From Terebella lapidaria (lineage: Eukaryota; Annelida; Polychaeta; Terebellida; Terebellidae), in NCBI GenBank assembly GCA_949152475.1, contig OX424561.1:27956481-28020480 (forward strand): a stretch of DNA of 64,000 nucleotides, read 5' to 3'. Shown here piece after piece: positions 21,594-34,800 of the stretch (position 1 is the first letter of the stretch; each line of letters opens with the position of its first letter). The position numbers and the translations under genes were made by a program. Under the pieces are notes generated by a model. It was not told the origin of the DNA. It searched no databases and worked only from the letters and a program-made list of their open reading frames with translations.

Positions 21594-24500
21594 TTGGCAC
21601 CGTTGACCAGAATTGGATCAGTTTCGGCTTTGTGTAAGCATTGACTTGATTAACCGATCTACGCCATCGACATCTCAGTCGCTAACGGGAGCGGGGCTCC
21701 CTGTGATCGCATCGTTCGATGGAATAGTGACATTTCCGCGATTGGCTGCCACTTTCGGAATGAGGACTGTTCTACAGGATGACGCATCATCGAGTTCATC
21801 TAGTGTTACGGTCCTGTATCGCACGGTTCGCCACCAGGGTTTAGACTGTACGGGACACCCCAAGATAACGCGTCGCTACAAGGTGCGTCACCCACATCGC
21901 AGCCAGGCGGATCACCCCTCTACACGACAGAAGATCTAACAAGAATCTGACCCAGTGTACCGATCGACGTGATGGGAGTCAACCCATATGCCGCCAGAAA
22001 CGGAGCATCGATGAGTGTGCCGCTCGCACCCCCCGACATTTTTGGTCAGATACCACCGCTGGAATACACGGCGACGTTAGACCCGAGCGCGGTACAGTCA
22101 CGTGTGTACCAAGAACCTACAGTATGCGGAGGACCCTCAGTGTTTTTTACACCTTATGAATACACAATGATTCCAGAACGCGTACGAAAAAAATACGATT
22201 ACCGACCAAGTTACATGGTTGGTGAGCGGCCTCGGTGTCGCCACTTGTGAGTGCAAGGGACAATGTGCCACAAGTTCAAAACAGATATACAGAAATGGTT
22301 CCCCAGACGAAATTCCAGTCATCACGTCCAAGGTTCGATACACAGGCTTACGGCTCCGCGCCACCCGGGACGCGGCAACCCCTTGCTGCCCTGAACCCGC
22401 TGTTGCTACCGAAATAAGCCAATGCCCAAGCGCCGACAGTTTCTGCACCTCAACGGAGAGCGCCCTCGGTCGTCACCGACTGCCAGGTGTATGCACCTGC
22501 ATCGATCACAATCAGTGGAAGCCCATGGAACCACAGGTTCCCGTCGCTACAACCGCACTGCCAACTTACGGTACGACAGACATGGGAGTACCGATCTACA
22601 CGACGATGCCGAATCGCTGTGCTGCACCCGATACCGAAATACCGATCGGCCCAATGGCACCGATGGGATACTCAATGCCATATGCTAGCGAGTGTCATGC
22701 CCCAGCGTCTTTGATGCAACACGCGCCACGCCACATTGATATACCCATCTCAGCACAGGTCGCTTCCTACGGGGGAATGGTTCGCTATCTGGGAGCTTCA
22801 CAGGTAGCATCTTCTAGTTCGTCTATGCTGTTCACACGAATGGGTGGCTCAGGCCTTCCAAAGTGTTATCAGTGATGATTAAGGACACTATTCTGAAGAA
22901 GTACTCTTTTCAGTACTAGGAGCGACAGCTGCTCCTCGTAGTGACAAACCTCCCCCGCCGGGCGATACAATGAAGTGCTTTTTCTGCAAATGGTCCAAAC
23001 ATCAGTGAGTAAAGTGTTTTCAATTGAGAGACATTCTCATAAAGAACGGTATGAAGCCTTTCCAGTTGAACCCACCATTCGGTAATTCTGATCGAAGTAC
23101 AGATCAAGATAGGTCAGAACCGAACTGACAAGCCAAATCGCCACCGGTGAACAATCCGACACCGACACCGCCAGTCATACCTGCTCCAAACCCGTCGTCG
23201 TATACATGCCCAGCTACCCACCTCCGGTGACGCAATTCCGAGCCCCTGTCTCAGGGCCACCTCCGGTTACTGCTTCGACTCCAATTCGGAAACGAGTCAC
23301 ACCGAAATCGCCAGTTTTGCCTAGTACACCACCGCTCCATGAAGGGGTGTCGATACCTCAACCGGTATTGCCCCTACCTCAACGTCCGCCCTGTGAGCCT
23401 CGACGCCACGAAGGGATGTCATCTCTCAACGCTCGTGATACTGCACTCAACATTCGTCGAACTATATATGAATGTTGGAGGTTCGCCGTACACTTCAGAG
23501 GGTACACGCGATACCCAAGCGATACTAAATCTGAGAGTGCAGTTCTCTCTTTCTCTCGATATGATCCTGGGGAGGAACTTCTTCCAACAGGTGACTGCCA
23601 TTGATCCCCATGGCGAGGGAACAGTCCAAGTCGGTCAGGAAGTCCTATTCGCACGGAGAGAACCCAGAACGACTAGGGTGAGTTATCAGCTTGGATTCAT
23701 ACGTTGTCCACGTCCAATGCGTGTCGCCTGTATGGAAGTCATCAAACCGTACAGTGAATCACAGCTATCGTCATGCTGCTCTGATATTGTGGAGAAACAG
23801 CTGGGTAATACTACGGACTCTGACAAGGAGGATGAACCCAATCGCTCAGGTGACCACTTGGTCATTCCCCAAGACGAAACAACTCAACCCGATCGGCAAG
23901 AGTGGCAGAATCTGTTACGAGAGTGTTGCCCAGAAAACGCCCAGTTCCTCACGGAACAGTCCCCAGTCCCCAACCCAGAAGAACCAAACTATGTATGGCC
24001 CGCCATGCTGCTCCCTCCGCTTCGCCCTTCTCGAACCCAACCCTCTCTTTGCAGAGACCCACTGAGTAATGAGACAACCCCATTGTCAGACAACCCCGAC
24101 AAATGAGTAGACGATGATGATTATGATGGTTGCATAATGATTACGTGTTGATATTTGTATGGTGACATCTCCGTGAGGTCTGTATGTGCCCTGATTCGTC
24201 ATAATCTCCCCCTCCGCATGCCATGTTTTGCATTCATTCCGCGCAGATTCCGGTGATGAAGTATGGAAGGCTACCTAGTCGTTGAAAGTGCGTCAGGGAG
24301 GTCAACTCCAGAGCAAGTTTGCAGTAATGGACCTCTGCTCGCCAGAAGAAAAATTCCGGGTAATGCCATGAAGCGGGACGAAACCATGTATTATCTTACG
24401 TTAACTGAAACGCAGCCTGTCATCAAATACATTTAATCATATTTCATCGCGCTACTTCATGGCCGACCAGCAAATCCATTCAAAACCCTCATCGAATAGT

Positions 24501-27353
24501 AAAGTGTCGTTCCCTGAGTAACAGGATGAAAATGCATGGAACGAAGCGACCCTGAGAGCCTGACATTTATGTCAAGTCAAGTAACCGAGTGTCATCTGAT
24601 TCGTCAAGTTCACCGTCCGTTTACAGCACGTCACTGGTTGAGAAGGAAAGTTAAAATAAAAACTCACAAGGAGTTCACAAGGAAAACCGGAACGTGTGTA
24701 AACTTATAAGCCACCCACTGCACCCACATTAAAATCCCCTACTACAGACAATAGAGCTTATCCGGACAGAAAAGTCCCGTAATTTGTAGGCAGCTAGTAT
24801 ATATACAGTGATATGAAAGGAGTGTGAAATCCAAGGATCGTACAGCGTATAAGGAAAACTGAGCAGAGAATGGCTATCCCCCGCCATTATGGACTGGTAA
24901 GCCAACCAGAGAAGGAAGACCGCGCGTTGCCAGGACGACGGCAGGTCTAATCAGGTGGTCATACAACACATACAGACTTCACACAGTAATAACGCTCCCC
25001 CCGCTGTGTATTGATATGCTATAGACAATAGACGGGATACAGTGAATGTAAGTCATTCTGAGGAAAGTTTCCAGAGCGATAAGATGGATAAATCTTTGCG
25101 GCTTATCTACATTATTCAACTGTTGATAAAACATTGTTATTTCGAAGTGATAGACTGTGGAATACTACTGAACGACATTTGACAGACACTTTTAGCATCA
25201 AATTGTGAAGAAACTGTCCATGAATTTGTGTTAACAAGTCGAAAGGAATTCCTCAGCGAAAGTGAAGGCACGCAATGGCGGCTAAAGACAATTCGAGTAC
25301 TTTGTGACTTGACGACTTCTCCCGAACAATCAGTTGCGATACCCTTTTTTTCCGGTATTGAATACGCCCCGGACGATAGTTTAATTCGCAGATATGTTGG
25401 ACGCTGCGCTGTGGGTATGCAAATGAATCCCCGCTACCGATACTCCGACGACCAGATGGGCGGACATTGTCATTCGCTATGTGGCCAATGCATTTGGACA
25501 TTTTTCGACAGAATGCCCCGAGTCGAGTTCGACCTGTCCAAATGGTATTTGAACGTTTGGAACGCATCGAGGGTAAAGACAAAGCGGCTGAGGAGAGGAT
25601 GGAGAAACTCCGCAGTGACTTAGTGATTATCAATGCGATAGTGCACCTCAAGAAGCCGCACACGATCTACTTCAATACCGAAATCGTTCAACGGTTGCTA
25701 CCCAGGGCTGCGCTAGCAAATTACAAACCGTCTGCGAGTGACCACAAGTGGCCTACTAACTCTCTCGCCGATCAGCGTTATTCCTACATTGTACCAAGAC
25801 GAGTCGTGCCAGAGATTCCCAACGAGCCACAGTATACAGATTATCGGATATGGGAGGGACTCATTCCAAAAACAGAGGAGGAGCTCCCCGCTATACGTCC
25901 GCACGAGGAACCTCAGCGAGTAAAACGCAACCTGAGTAAACCCCAACGAGTGGAGCCTCAGCCCCAAGAACCTCAGCGACAAGAACCTCAACGACAAGGA
26001 TCTCAGCGCCCAGAGTGTGGACGCGGACGACAGGATGCACCGTATCCTCTCCCACCAGACGAATCAATGTACGATATTGATGAATTCACCCTGTTGTTCA
26101 TAACAGGCACATGTCCGGAGGCTACTCCCGACGACCCGAACCACCACATCGCCAACTGGCCTGTGGTCTACAACTTCACGGCGCCGGAGAGTTCAGCAGT
26201 GAGTAGGGGTTTCTCCGAGATTTAGGCCATCAATTACTGAATTGACGCCTGCCTGGCCTACAGCCTCTCACCGCCGAGAACCCCGACACGCGAGAGTTCA
26301 TACACCTCCCAACGTCTGATAAACTCCCCGACGATATCCCATCTCACGACCGGTGGTGGGACCGGTATCGACAACGAGCCGCTAACATAATGGACCCTCT
26401 GACCGCGCCACTTGGTCCCGAGGCCCATCTGCCATTGATAGACCTTGCCCGTGCCGACGATATATTCAAACAATATGCAAAGGCTATCTGAGCTGAGTAT
26501 ACCCGTGCGATGGACTCACATATTCAACAGGCTTAATACAATGCCTACATTGCCGGATACGCCCTAGGCATCTTACAGGAGCGCCGAACAGTTGGTGAGA
26601 CATTCGACAACGGAACGAGGAGCTTCTTGAGGACCTCAACATCTCATATCGAGGAGTTGACTGATCGTTTGGAACAGCAGCCACAGGCTGTCAGCTCAGA
26701 ACGCTTGTTGAGGATAATCGGCGATATTGTCCAACACCTCGACGCTGACGTGCCACACCGCGTCATGGGCGCAGTGTATGCAACGGAAAAGAAGGACGCA
26801 TCGTTAAAGAAACCAACCTCCAAGGATAAGGAGTAGAACTGGTCGACTTGTCAAATCCTGATCACGCACCATGGTTAGTGTGACTAGGGAATAAAACGAA
26901 TTGTATACCCATCGGGATGCCAGGCCTTACGTGGTCTTATTAGGGCTGGCGATTCAGGCCGTGATCGTATAATTTATCGTATAGTATACCATATCGTCAT
27001 GTTTTACGGTTCGTTTGTGAATACTTATCGGTTTAATGTGGTGATGAGATCGTGTATATTATAACCAGTATTATTTTACATTTCATCCATCTGTGATATC
27101 TCTTGTAAATATTCTGTGCTTGTGTTTTATATGTACGTCTCTCATCCTAGCTTGACGGACCGACACTGACGATTAATTTGACTAGTTAGGGAATCATTTT
27201 TATTGTACATAGTTCTTTTCTCATTGCTTCGCGCGGCGAGTGTGTGGGTAGACTTTGTAGGACTTTTAGCTTCTTTTTGTTAGGATTTTATAACGGACTT
27301 AGGTTTTGGGGAAGGGTCGACTACGAGGGCATAGCCGGACGAAGTGGTGTAAT

Positions 27354-27954
27354 TGTAGTATATTTATTCAGGTTTCACTCCCCCCAAAACTCCACCCGCA
27401 CCCACGCAAACATACACGCACTGACACGGTACAGACTTATACACCATTTCGACATTTTCTGCCCATAGTATATATTTGCATGCATGCGTGCCACCACTGT
27501 CTCTTCAGACCCTGCAGCCAATCACGACTTATCGTTCGCACCACGTGACACCTAGGAACCCCCCCCCCCCCCCCACGACGTTCTTTTTCAATGGACGGTT
27601 AGTTTATGCAGTTGTTTTAGAGGTTCCTGGGTAACAAGATGGCCGAAAAGTCCGCCATATTGATTGTGTAACTATCAGGCCAAAAAGGACTATAAAGAAC
27701 GAGAGGAATACTACAGAAAACATAGTGAATACAGAGTAAGGAACTTATAGGATATTATTAGAAGACTTGTGGGGGCTAACTCAACTTTGTGTGTGTGACA
27801 GAGCGAGTGAAAGTACGCATGGAACAATTCGCCTTGTTGGAATAATAAACGGTTTTGTGAAAACTCAGCGCTACGAGTCGGTTTGTGCAACAATCTAGAC
27901 GTTACGATCCGATAAGGGTTCGTATTTGTTCCCGACGTTAAAATACACATCACA
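27354..27954 (+). repeat. 3' LTR of the old LTR retroelement
   Basis: 601 bp, starting TGTAGTATATTTATTCAG and ending ATCACA, co-linear with the 5' LTR. It includes a poly-C run near 27558-27575. No clean target-site duplication is seen outside the two LTRs. Confidence 0.85.
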
Positions 27955-28811
27955 AACATACACTTGAGAGTTTAATTAGTAGACATTGATTATGGAACAC
28001 GTCAAAGTAAAGATTACGCAAGCCCTTTATTCCTATCATTTTATCATGGGTGATGGCTTGTAAATGTCAAAAAATTCATAACATGCATTGAAAAATGCCT
28101 GATGCTACTTTCCGAGACTCAAAATGAGTATTATAAGGTTATTGATGTGATAATGGGTTTGAAGCACGAGTTCTTGTTGCGCTACATAATTCACGAGCTT
28201 GCGACTGAGTTTGCGTGACAAGAATGAGTGCCAAAAACCCGCTATCACTCAATATCTTACTATTATATACCCCCACATAAATACTTATAAATTTTCTTTT
28301 AAAAAAATGGCTATTTGCCTGAATTCAGGGGATATTTAGGGCCTTTTCAGTGTCAACAAGCCTGTTTGTAAACAAATTTTGGACTTCGGCCCAGCCACAG
28401 TTGTAACGTCATTGACGTTTTTTTTTTACTAGCATCATGTCCGTTTAGAGCATGTTTGTCCGTTTAGAGCCGCCGTTGCTATGGACACGTAATACAATAA
28501 GTGCAGGGCACAGGTGATCCGATATGGTAACTTATCGGAACGATCGCTTTACATTGAAAACAGAGGGAAATTTCACATGGGTATTATAATAATAGTATTT
28601 ATTGCTCAATAATACATGATACTTGATTGTAGACTTAATATGATTGTGCAATACTAATTGATCAAATAGCTCACTCTTGATGTACAATCACAAATTGTTC
28701 TCCATTATTTAAGTACACATCTGACTCTTCTATATATGCAATGTATCCTATATATACAATGTATATACATGCACAAGTAAGATGCTCATATGCACTGACG
28801 AACTTTGCACT
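27955..28811. other. Intergenic region downstream of lectin gene B
   Basis: No exon is seen. It contains the hairpin at 28128-28266 and a minus-strand AATAAA (TTTATT at 28598-28603), about 210 bp past the stop of lectin gene B and a good candidate for its poly(A) signal. Confidence 0.45.
28128..28266. repeat. Long hairpin, ~54-bp arms
   Basis: The left arm TATTATAAGGTTATTGATG... and the right arm ...TCACTCAATATCTTACTA are imperfect reverse complements; the loop contains CGAGCTTGCGACTGAG, a motif also found in the hairpin at 31033-31160. Confidence 0.6.
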
Positions 28812-30734
28812 CTAGTAAGACTTGCAGAAGTACATCAGTTTCTTCGTGCACTTGTCATCATCCCACTGCCAGTTCCATTCTTCTCTCGTACGGATACAGT
28901 CAAACCCCGCCAGGCTAGAATAAGGCTGATTACGGTACCAGTTGGTGTACCCGTTGTACACGTCATCGCCAGAATGTGACCAGTAGAACTCAGAGTTGTT
29001 ACCACCTGGCGGCCGTCGACCGCCCACCCAGTATCCTATTTGTCCGTTGGCTACTGGAAGAAATAACCGGTGAACATTTCAAGTTATAAGATGTGCAGGA
29101 ATGACGAAGCATCGAGGAGACTGTTTATTACTTTATAGAAAATTAATTTGGCGCAAGCCTTATTTCGTCCATTTGAATCTTTGTTCTTTTCGACGAATTT
29201 GTATTTCATTTCGATGAACGATTGGTCTTAACAAATAATTTGGTATTCGGTCTTGACAAGTTATTTTGTCCTCATGACGAATCATCATAATCGTTTCGCT
29301 GTCACCCAGGTTCCATTTTGTGAAACTTATAATTATGACCTTGGAATTAAACAAAAATCAAATTCTTTTCTTTACAGTTGTTTGTCACGGGATGACTCGA
29401 GGCTCCTGGTTCTCTGCACTCCTTCTATAATTAGTACACTTACGAAGTGTGTATTTCATGCAATGCCACTTTAAAACGTGCTGTTCTGAACCGCGTTCAC
29501 ATATCCTGAATGAGACAGAACTGATGTTCGGAAGAGAAAAACTCTTACTTGCAAGATGTGCGAAAGCCTGACTCTCGTGCGCTGATGTGACGTCAGCAAA
29601 GTACAGATCCGAGCGATATTGGGGGCATCTTGTATGAGCTTCCTCGTATTGCAGTCGGAATCCATAGACGTAGCATAAACTCTGATTTGTACACAATCCT
29701 AAAAGCAAGAAATGTGCATTTTTGGAAGATTTCCTCGCTCAAGATGACCATGTTACCAGTTTGAGGAATACACCCTGCAGCAAGCCGCTAACGTGACATG
29801 ACCTGATTATACTGTGTTGGTAATCGAGTCATGTTGAAAATTCAAAGTCAAAGTCACCAACCATGATGTCAAGTGGGAAATATAAAAAGTGAGTGCATTT
29901 TCGAAATCTACCCATTTCTATGTCCAACATTCTAATCGAAGAAAGCGCATGAGATTGCCGCACTTGGAGCACTAGATTGCCAGGGATGATCTTACACTTT
30001 TTCCAAATAATACTATTGTCAGGGATGGGTACGAGCGTCCTCCAATTGGTAGCGTGAAAGATTTGCATTTTCGGGAGAAATTCAGCATACGGAAACATAC
30101 ATTGTTCAGCTCGCTATTTTTAAACATGGCATTTACGTATCTGTCCAGTATAGCACGTTGTAAGGATACTCGTGAGATGGTAGACATAGAATCTCAGATT
30201 CGTGCACGGGTTTGACAATATAAGGAGGAAAATATTTATATTGGTACGATGTTATATGTAAGTTCGGCACAATAGAACGTCAAATTGAACCTACACTTAT
30301 CCCATGCCAATAGAACTAGGTCGGCTAACGTCCAGTGGCCAGCTGCTTGGTGCATGTTATATCACATAATTGATAAACTTTTCAAGACTACCAAATACTG
30401 GGACACACTGAACCAACTTACTGTGATCGTAGCGTTCATAGTAGTAAAATTTAGCGTCGTTAACGATTTCGGAAGTCATCGCATCAGATCCAAGCACGTA
30501 ACAGTCGCCATTGGACCATGTTGAGGTTTTCTTCCAGTTGAAACCTTTGCACTCCAAGTTACTACAGTGATCCGCACACGTTATTCTGGAGACCCCGGAC
30601 AGCGAGCCGACGACAGGCCTTTTGGAACGTTTGTTTGGTCCATAAAATAGCTTGAACTTTCCGACCTTCGCCAGTGAATTCTCGATCAAAAGCAGCAGGT
30701 GTACACCTGCGAACAGGTAAATCCGTAACCTCAT
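28812..30734 (-). CDS. Secreted PAN/apple plus C-type lectin protein, copy B, three exons, 234 aa
   Basis: Exons: 30422-30734, 29549-29698, 28812-29053 (stop TAG). Exon lengths (313, 150, 242 bp), intron phases and both splice-site contexts equal those of gene A, so this is a tandem duplicate in the same orientation. Signal peptide MRLRIYLFAGVHLLLL, PAN/apple with TCADHC, LECKGFNW and GDCYVLG, then the lectin domain with LCTNQSLCY, AHTRC, YWVGG, NQPYSS, WQWDDDKC and YFCK. No stop or frameshift breaks it. Differences from A number 14 in exon 1, 6 in exon 2 and 6 in exon 3; the last six all fall in residues 194-213. Intron 1 lacks the repeat block found in A. The product is probably a secreted recognition protein whose ligand is unknown. 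Confidence 0.9.
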
Positions 30735-31449
30735 TTCCTGCTACAAACCTATCCACCCATACCCTATTTAACTGACCACGTTTTATTCTCTGAAATTGAA
30801 TGCCAGGCAGTGTTGTTCGCCATAAGGTATTGACTACCGTATACCTAATATGTGGTTGCGGGAATTATCAACGAATCATGTTGATTTTGCATTAACCTGC
30901 CGTCTGGTCTCCGTGGCTGTCACGCGTGACATTCACTAATGAGTCGCATCGATGAATCGCTGGGTCTCATGTAAGCGTCTATTAGTGAAACGAGGCAATA
31001 TCCAATTAACCACTTCTGGATATAATAATTATAGGTAATCGACTGAATTCAGTGTTTGAGGCACGAGGTCGGGTCTGGGCCGTAGCTCGCACGAGCTTGC
31101 GAGTGCGTCCGCGGCCCAGACACGACCGAGTGCCTCAAACACTGAATTCAGTTGATTAACTTGTTATTATATACCGCACAATGACATGTACATCCATTGG
31201 AAAGCAAACTATTACATTTTCTGACATTAATTTGTGATTATTTACACGAAAACATGAGGTGTTTTTATCAATTCTTTGACCTACAAAAAAGTCAGGTTAC
31301 AAGCGCATGAATATAAATGCATAAACACCGCTGGTTGCTGAGCGCATTGCCACGGATACGCCGTGCAATTAACACATGACCTGTATGTTCCAATACAGGA
31401 ATTAATCGCACGATCGATTGTCTATACTGTACAATAGGACAACTCCCAT
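30735..31449. promoter_or_regulatory. Upstream region of lectin gene B and a hairpin repeat
   Basis: 30735-31020 aligns by eye with the region upstream of gene A and so carries the duplicated promoter. The remainder holds the hairpin 31033-31160 and AT-rich sequence with no gene. Confidence 0.45.
31033..31160. repeat. Long hairpin, ~60-bp arms
   Basis: Arms AATCGACTGAATTCAGTG... and ...CACTGAATTCAGTTGATT are near-perfect reverse complements, including GTGTTTGAGGCACGAGGTCG / CGACCGAGTGCCTCAAACAC type blocks; the centre is GCACGAGCTTGCGAGTGC. Probably a MITE-like foldback sequence. Confidence 0.75.
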
Positions 31450-34400
31450 AGGTATATAATAATAATAATAATTATCAAACTTTTATAGCGCTTAATTTCG
31501 TATAACGAATTCTAAGGCGCAACAGTCCTGATTAATAACCAATATCATAAAACGTGGTCAGAAATAGTTCGTGATCGAGATGACAACCGGCTGTGTTGAG
31601 AAGGTTAAGGGGGATAGGCATCCAGAAATAGATGCGTCTTAAGCTGATGCCTGAAACTAGACAGGGTTGGAGCAGAACGAATATCATTTGGTAGGGAATT
31701 CCAAAGTGAGGGGCCGTCATACTCAAACTGTTTTGAAATTGAACCTTTGATTTATTAATGGAAGGTTTATAAAGTGGGACATTTTAACAATTTAAGGAAC
31801 AGTTTATCAGGATTGCCACGCCTCGTGTTCACTTTACATGTGTAGCGAGTTAGGTGATCGTTGAAATATGCAGGTAGTCCCGTATGCAATGATTTGTAAA
31901 TAATTGTTGCGGTTTTAAACTCTATTCTGTGCCTAATGGGCAACCAATGTAGTGACCTGAGAACAGGGGTAATATGAGAGAACTTAGATGTCCGAGTGAC
32001 AATGCGGGCCAAAGTATTCTGAACACATTGTAACTTATTCAAATCCCGACTGGATAAAGACCTATACAATGAATTACAATAATCAAGTCTACTACTAACT
32101 AGTGCATTAGCCAATGTAATTGTATTGCTTTTCGAGAGATTACGCCTGATCCTTCTTAGGTCGCGAAGACCCACAAAACATGATTTACAAACAGAAACAA
32201 CCTGATTGGAGAATGAAAAATCAGAATCAAAAACAAATTTCCGTAGGACTGATTTCATTTCCAAGAACATCCACTGGAAAACAATCTGCCATCTTAGCCC
32301 TTTGAGACTTGGTACCAAACAGGATAAACTCAGTTTTACCTGGATTGAGCTTAAGCTTGTTTACATTCATCCAGCTTTGGACATCTTTGAGACATTCCTG
32401 GAGCGTGACTAGATCCGTAGCACAATTTGTTTGTGAGAGTGGCATATAAAGCTGAGTATCATCAGCATAGAAATGATAGTTAACCGTATTATGTGCAGAG
32501 ATTATTTTATGTAGAGGTGTTGTGTACATGGAAAACAAAATGGGACCAAGAACTGATCCCTGTGGAACACCAAATTTTATATCTGCGAGCTCTGAAAGGC
32601 TGTCGCCAACCTTAACTGATTGGACCCTACCAGACAAATAGGACGAGAACCACTTGCGTGCAGTCCCACCAAAGCCAAACCAAGATGATAGACATTCCAA
32701 GAGAACTGTATGGTCGATCGTGTCGAAAGCAGCCGAAAGATCAAGTAATACCAGAGCAGTCGGCATGCTTTTTGACAACGAAATGTGTATGTCATTCTTT
32801 ATATTCAACAACGCAGTTTCTATTGAGTGGCCGCTCTTGTAGGCAGACTGGAATGGATTACCCAAATTGTTTTTATCCAAGTGTTGTTTTTATCCATGTG
32901 TTTAATCTGGGATGCAACCACTCGTTCAACCAGTTTGGAGATGAAACATAGACCCGATACTGGGCGGTAGTTTTTCATCTCTTCCTTGGATAACGAGGGA
33001 TTTTTAAGCAATGGAGTAATTACAGCCTGTTTCAATCTACTAGGCACTAAACCTTCCATCATGGAGCAGTTAACCAATTTAGTGATAGATGGTACCAAAA
33101 TGTCAACAAAATCTTTAACCAGGAAAGTGGGCCAAGGGTCGGGAATACATGATTTAGTAGGAGAATCGAGAATGACTTACCGAATAAGCTGTACAGATGC
33201 AGGTTCGAAGTGATTGAACTCAACAGGTGATATCGCTGGTGAAGTGGTCTGTTTAGGCTGCTTTTGTTTCGTATACGTGTGATTTTGTCTGTGAAGAAAG
33301 AACCAAACATATTGGCAAGGAGCGTGTCATCTTTGCCTCCGGGCAAAGCAGTCTGATGTTTCCTGTGCAAAATATTGTTCATTTTTTTCCATAGTTTTTT
33401 TGGATCATCAGAATTGTTCTAATAATATTAGTGTAATGATCTCGTTTTGAATTGTTTATGATTGAGTTGCATTTACTGATCTATCGTCGTAGTTTCGATC
33501 TATTCAGCACAGATGGGACTTTTCTCCAAGTTCTTTCAAGCTGTCTACATAACCGTTTGGCCTCACGATATTCCGGAGTTATCCAAACGGGAGTGGGTTT
33601 GTCCACACATTTCGTTTTTAGTGGTGCATGAGCATCAATTACAGAGGAAAGGCTGTTTATATATTGGTCGTAAAGTTCGGTAACGTTGTCAGAAGGCGAT
33701 ACAATGAAGGCAGTATTTTACAGATCTTGTTTTAGTTTTTCGTGATTTATCTTATGATACTGACGAAATGTTATGTATTTACTAGGTGGTTTAGGGGCTG
33801 AATCGATATCCAGTGTGCAACTGATGCAGAAATGGTCGCTTAAACAACCCAACCTACACAAATTTTCCACTGTGAAATCCGATGGGGTGATAAGTAAATC
33901 GAGAGTGTGGCCATGGATATGAGTAGGGAAGTTTATATGTTGAACAAAATTACAGGAATCAAGCACCAATTTGAAATCACAACTGGTGTTTGAAACGGTA
34001 TCAATGTGGATGTTGAAATCACCGCTGATTATAGTTGAGGCAGACAGGGACGATATGAAACCAGAAAATGACATAAATTCTTCCAGGAAAACTGCGATAC
34101 CAGAACCAGGGGGTCTATAGATTGAAGCAAAATTCAATGTGTTATCACGCCATCGTACAGAAACGACAATGTTCTCCAAAGAACCAAAACTAGGTGTTGC
34201 AACCAGGGAGACATCCAGAGTTTGTTTTACCAGGAAACCAACACCACCGCCCGTCTTTCCAACGCGAGGGGAATGGAAGAGTTTATATCCACTAGGGGTT
34301 AGTTCACTGAGAAATGATGCAGTGTCATTAGTCCTGATGTGCGTCTCGGTTATTCCAAAAATGTCACATTTGGCAGAGGTGACCAAGTCCGCGATGGCCG

Positions 34401-34800
34401 GACCTTTGTTCCTGGTGGACCGACAATTTCCACATGCAAAGTTAACAGGGCCGGGATTTGAGGCGATGTCACCTGCCAAAATCAACAATGCGGACAACCC
34501 AAACGCACGTACACTACTAGGGAACTGTATGCAGTTTGTCCTAGAATAGCGGGCAAGCACAAACCAGTTAATGGGCATTGGTTCACCAGTTACCTCAGAT
34601 TTGGCATTATCCAGGTGTTCATTCTGCAGGTGATTGTTCCTGGCAATGAAGAAAACTAATAGCAGGGTACTAATTTTTGTAAAGCGAAAAACCATTTTAA
34701 AGCAAACAACCAGAGTATGAAGTAAAATATAGAAAGACGCAACGCAGGTGTATTGTACAATTGTACAATAACACTCTACATTGCGAACGCGACCACACAC
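31450..34800 (-). mobile_element. Nearly full-length CR1/L2-type LINE with APE endonuclease, reverse transcriptase and a 2A-like motif
   Basis: Reading on the minus strand, 34800-33718 encodes a hydrophobic N-terminal part, then ALLILAGDIASNPGP (about 34530-34455), then an AP endonuclease with ITETHI, ASIYRPPG, GDFNIHID and LSDHFCIS. After frame changes near 33.7-33.1 kb the reverse transcriptase follows: NPSLSKEEMKNYRPVSGL, NLGNPFQSAYKSGHSIETAL, LLDLSAAFDTIDHTVLLECL, GVPQGSVLGPILFS, FYADDTQLYMP (catalytic YADD) and the C-terminal SLHWLPIRHRIEFKTA. The 3' end is a (TAA/ATT)n microsatellite at about 31457-31476, the usual tail of this group. About four frame changes break the single long ORF. 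The motif D-I-A-S-NPGP resembles 2A ribosome-skipping peptides known from sea urchin, amphioxus and mollusc LINEs, but the usual Glu is Ala. 5' UTR may extend to about 35070. Confidence 0.88.

Larger units (their letters stand above)
19920..27954 (+). mobile_element. Old LTR retroelement, broken, about 8 kb with a nested DNA transposon
   Basis: Two long terminal repeats bound it: 5' LTR 19920-21593 (split by an insertion) and 3' LTR 27354-27954 (601 bp). A primer-binding-site-like stretch begins at 21595 (TGGCACCGTTGACC). Internal parts that can be recognised are weak: a zinc-knuckle-like patch near 22970, a proline-rich region and a retropepsin-like segment near 23500-23600, and a Gln/Pro/Arg-rich and coiled-coil-like frame around 25500-26230. 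I find no reverse transcriptase or integrase, so it is either a non-autonomous derivative or has lost them; the family (Gypsy-like or other) cannot be fixed. The LTRs differ by roughly 5-10% by eye, so it is a fossil of moderate age. It is broken in several places. It lies between the two lectin paralogues. Confidence 0.8.
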
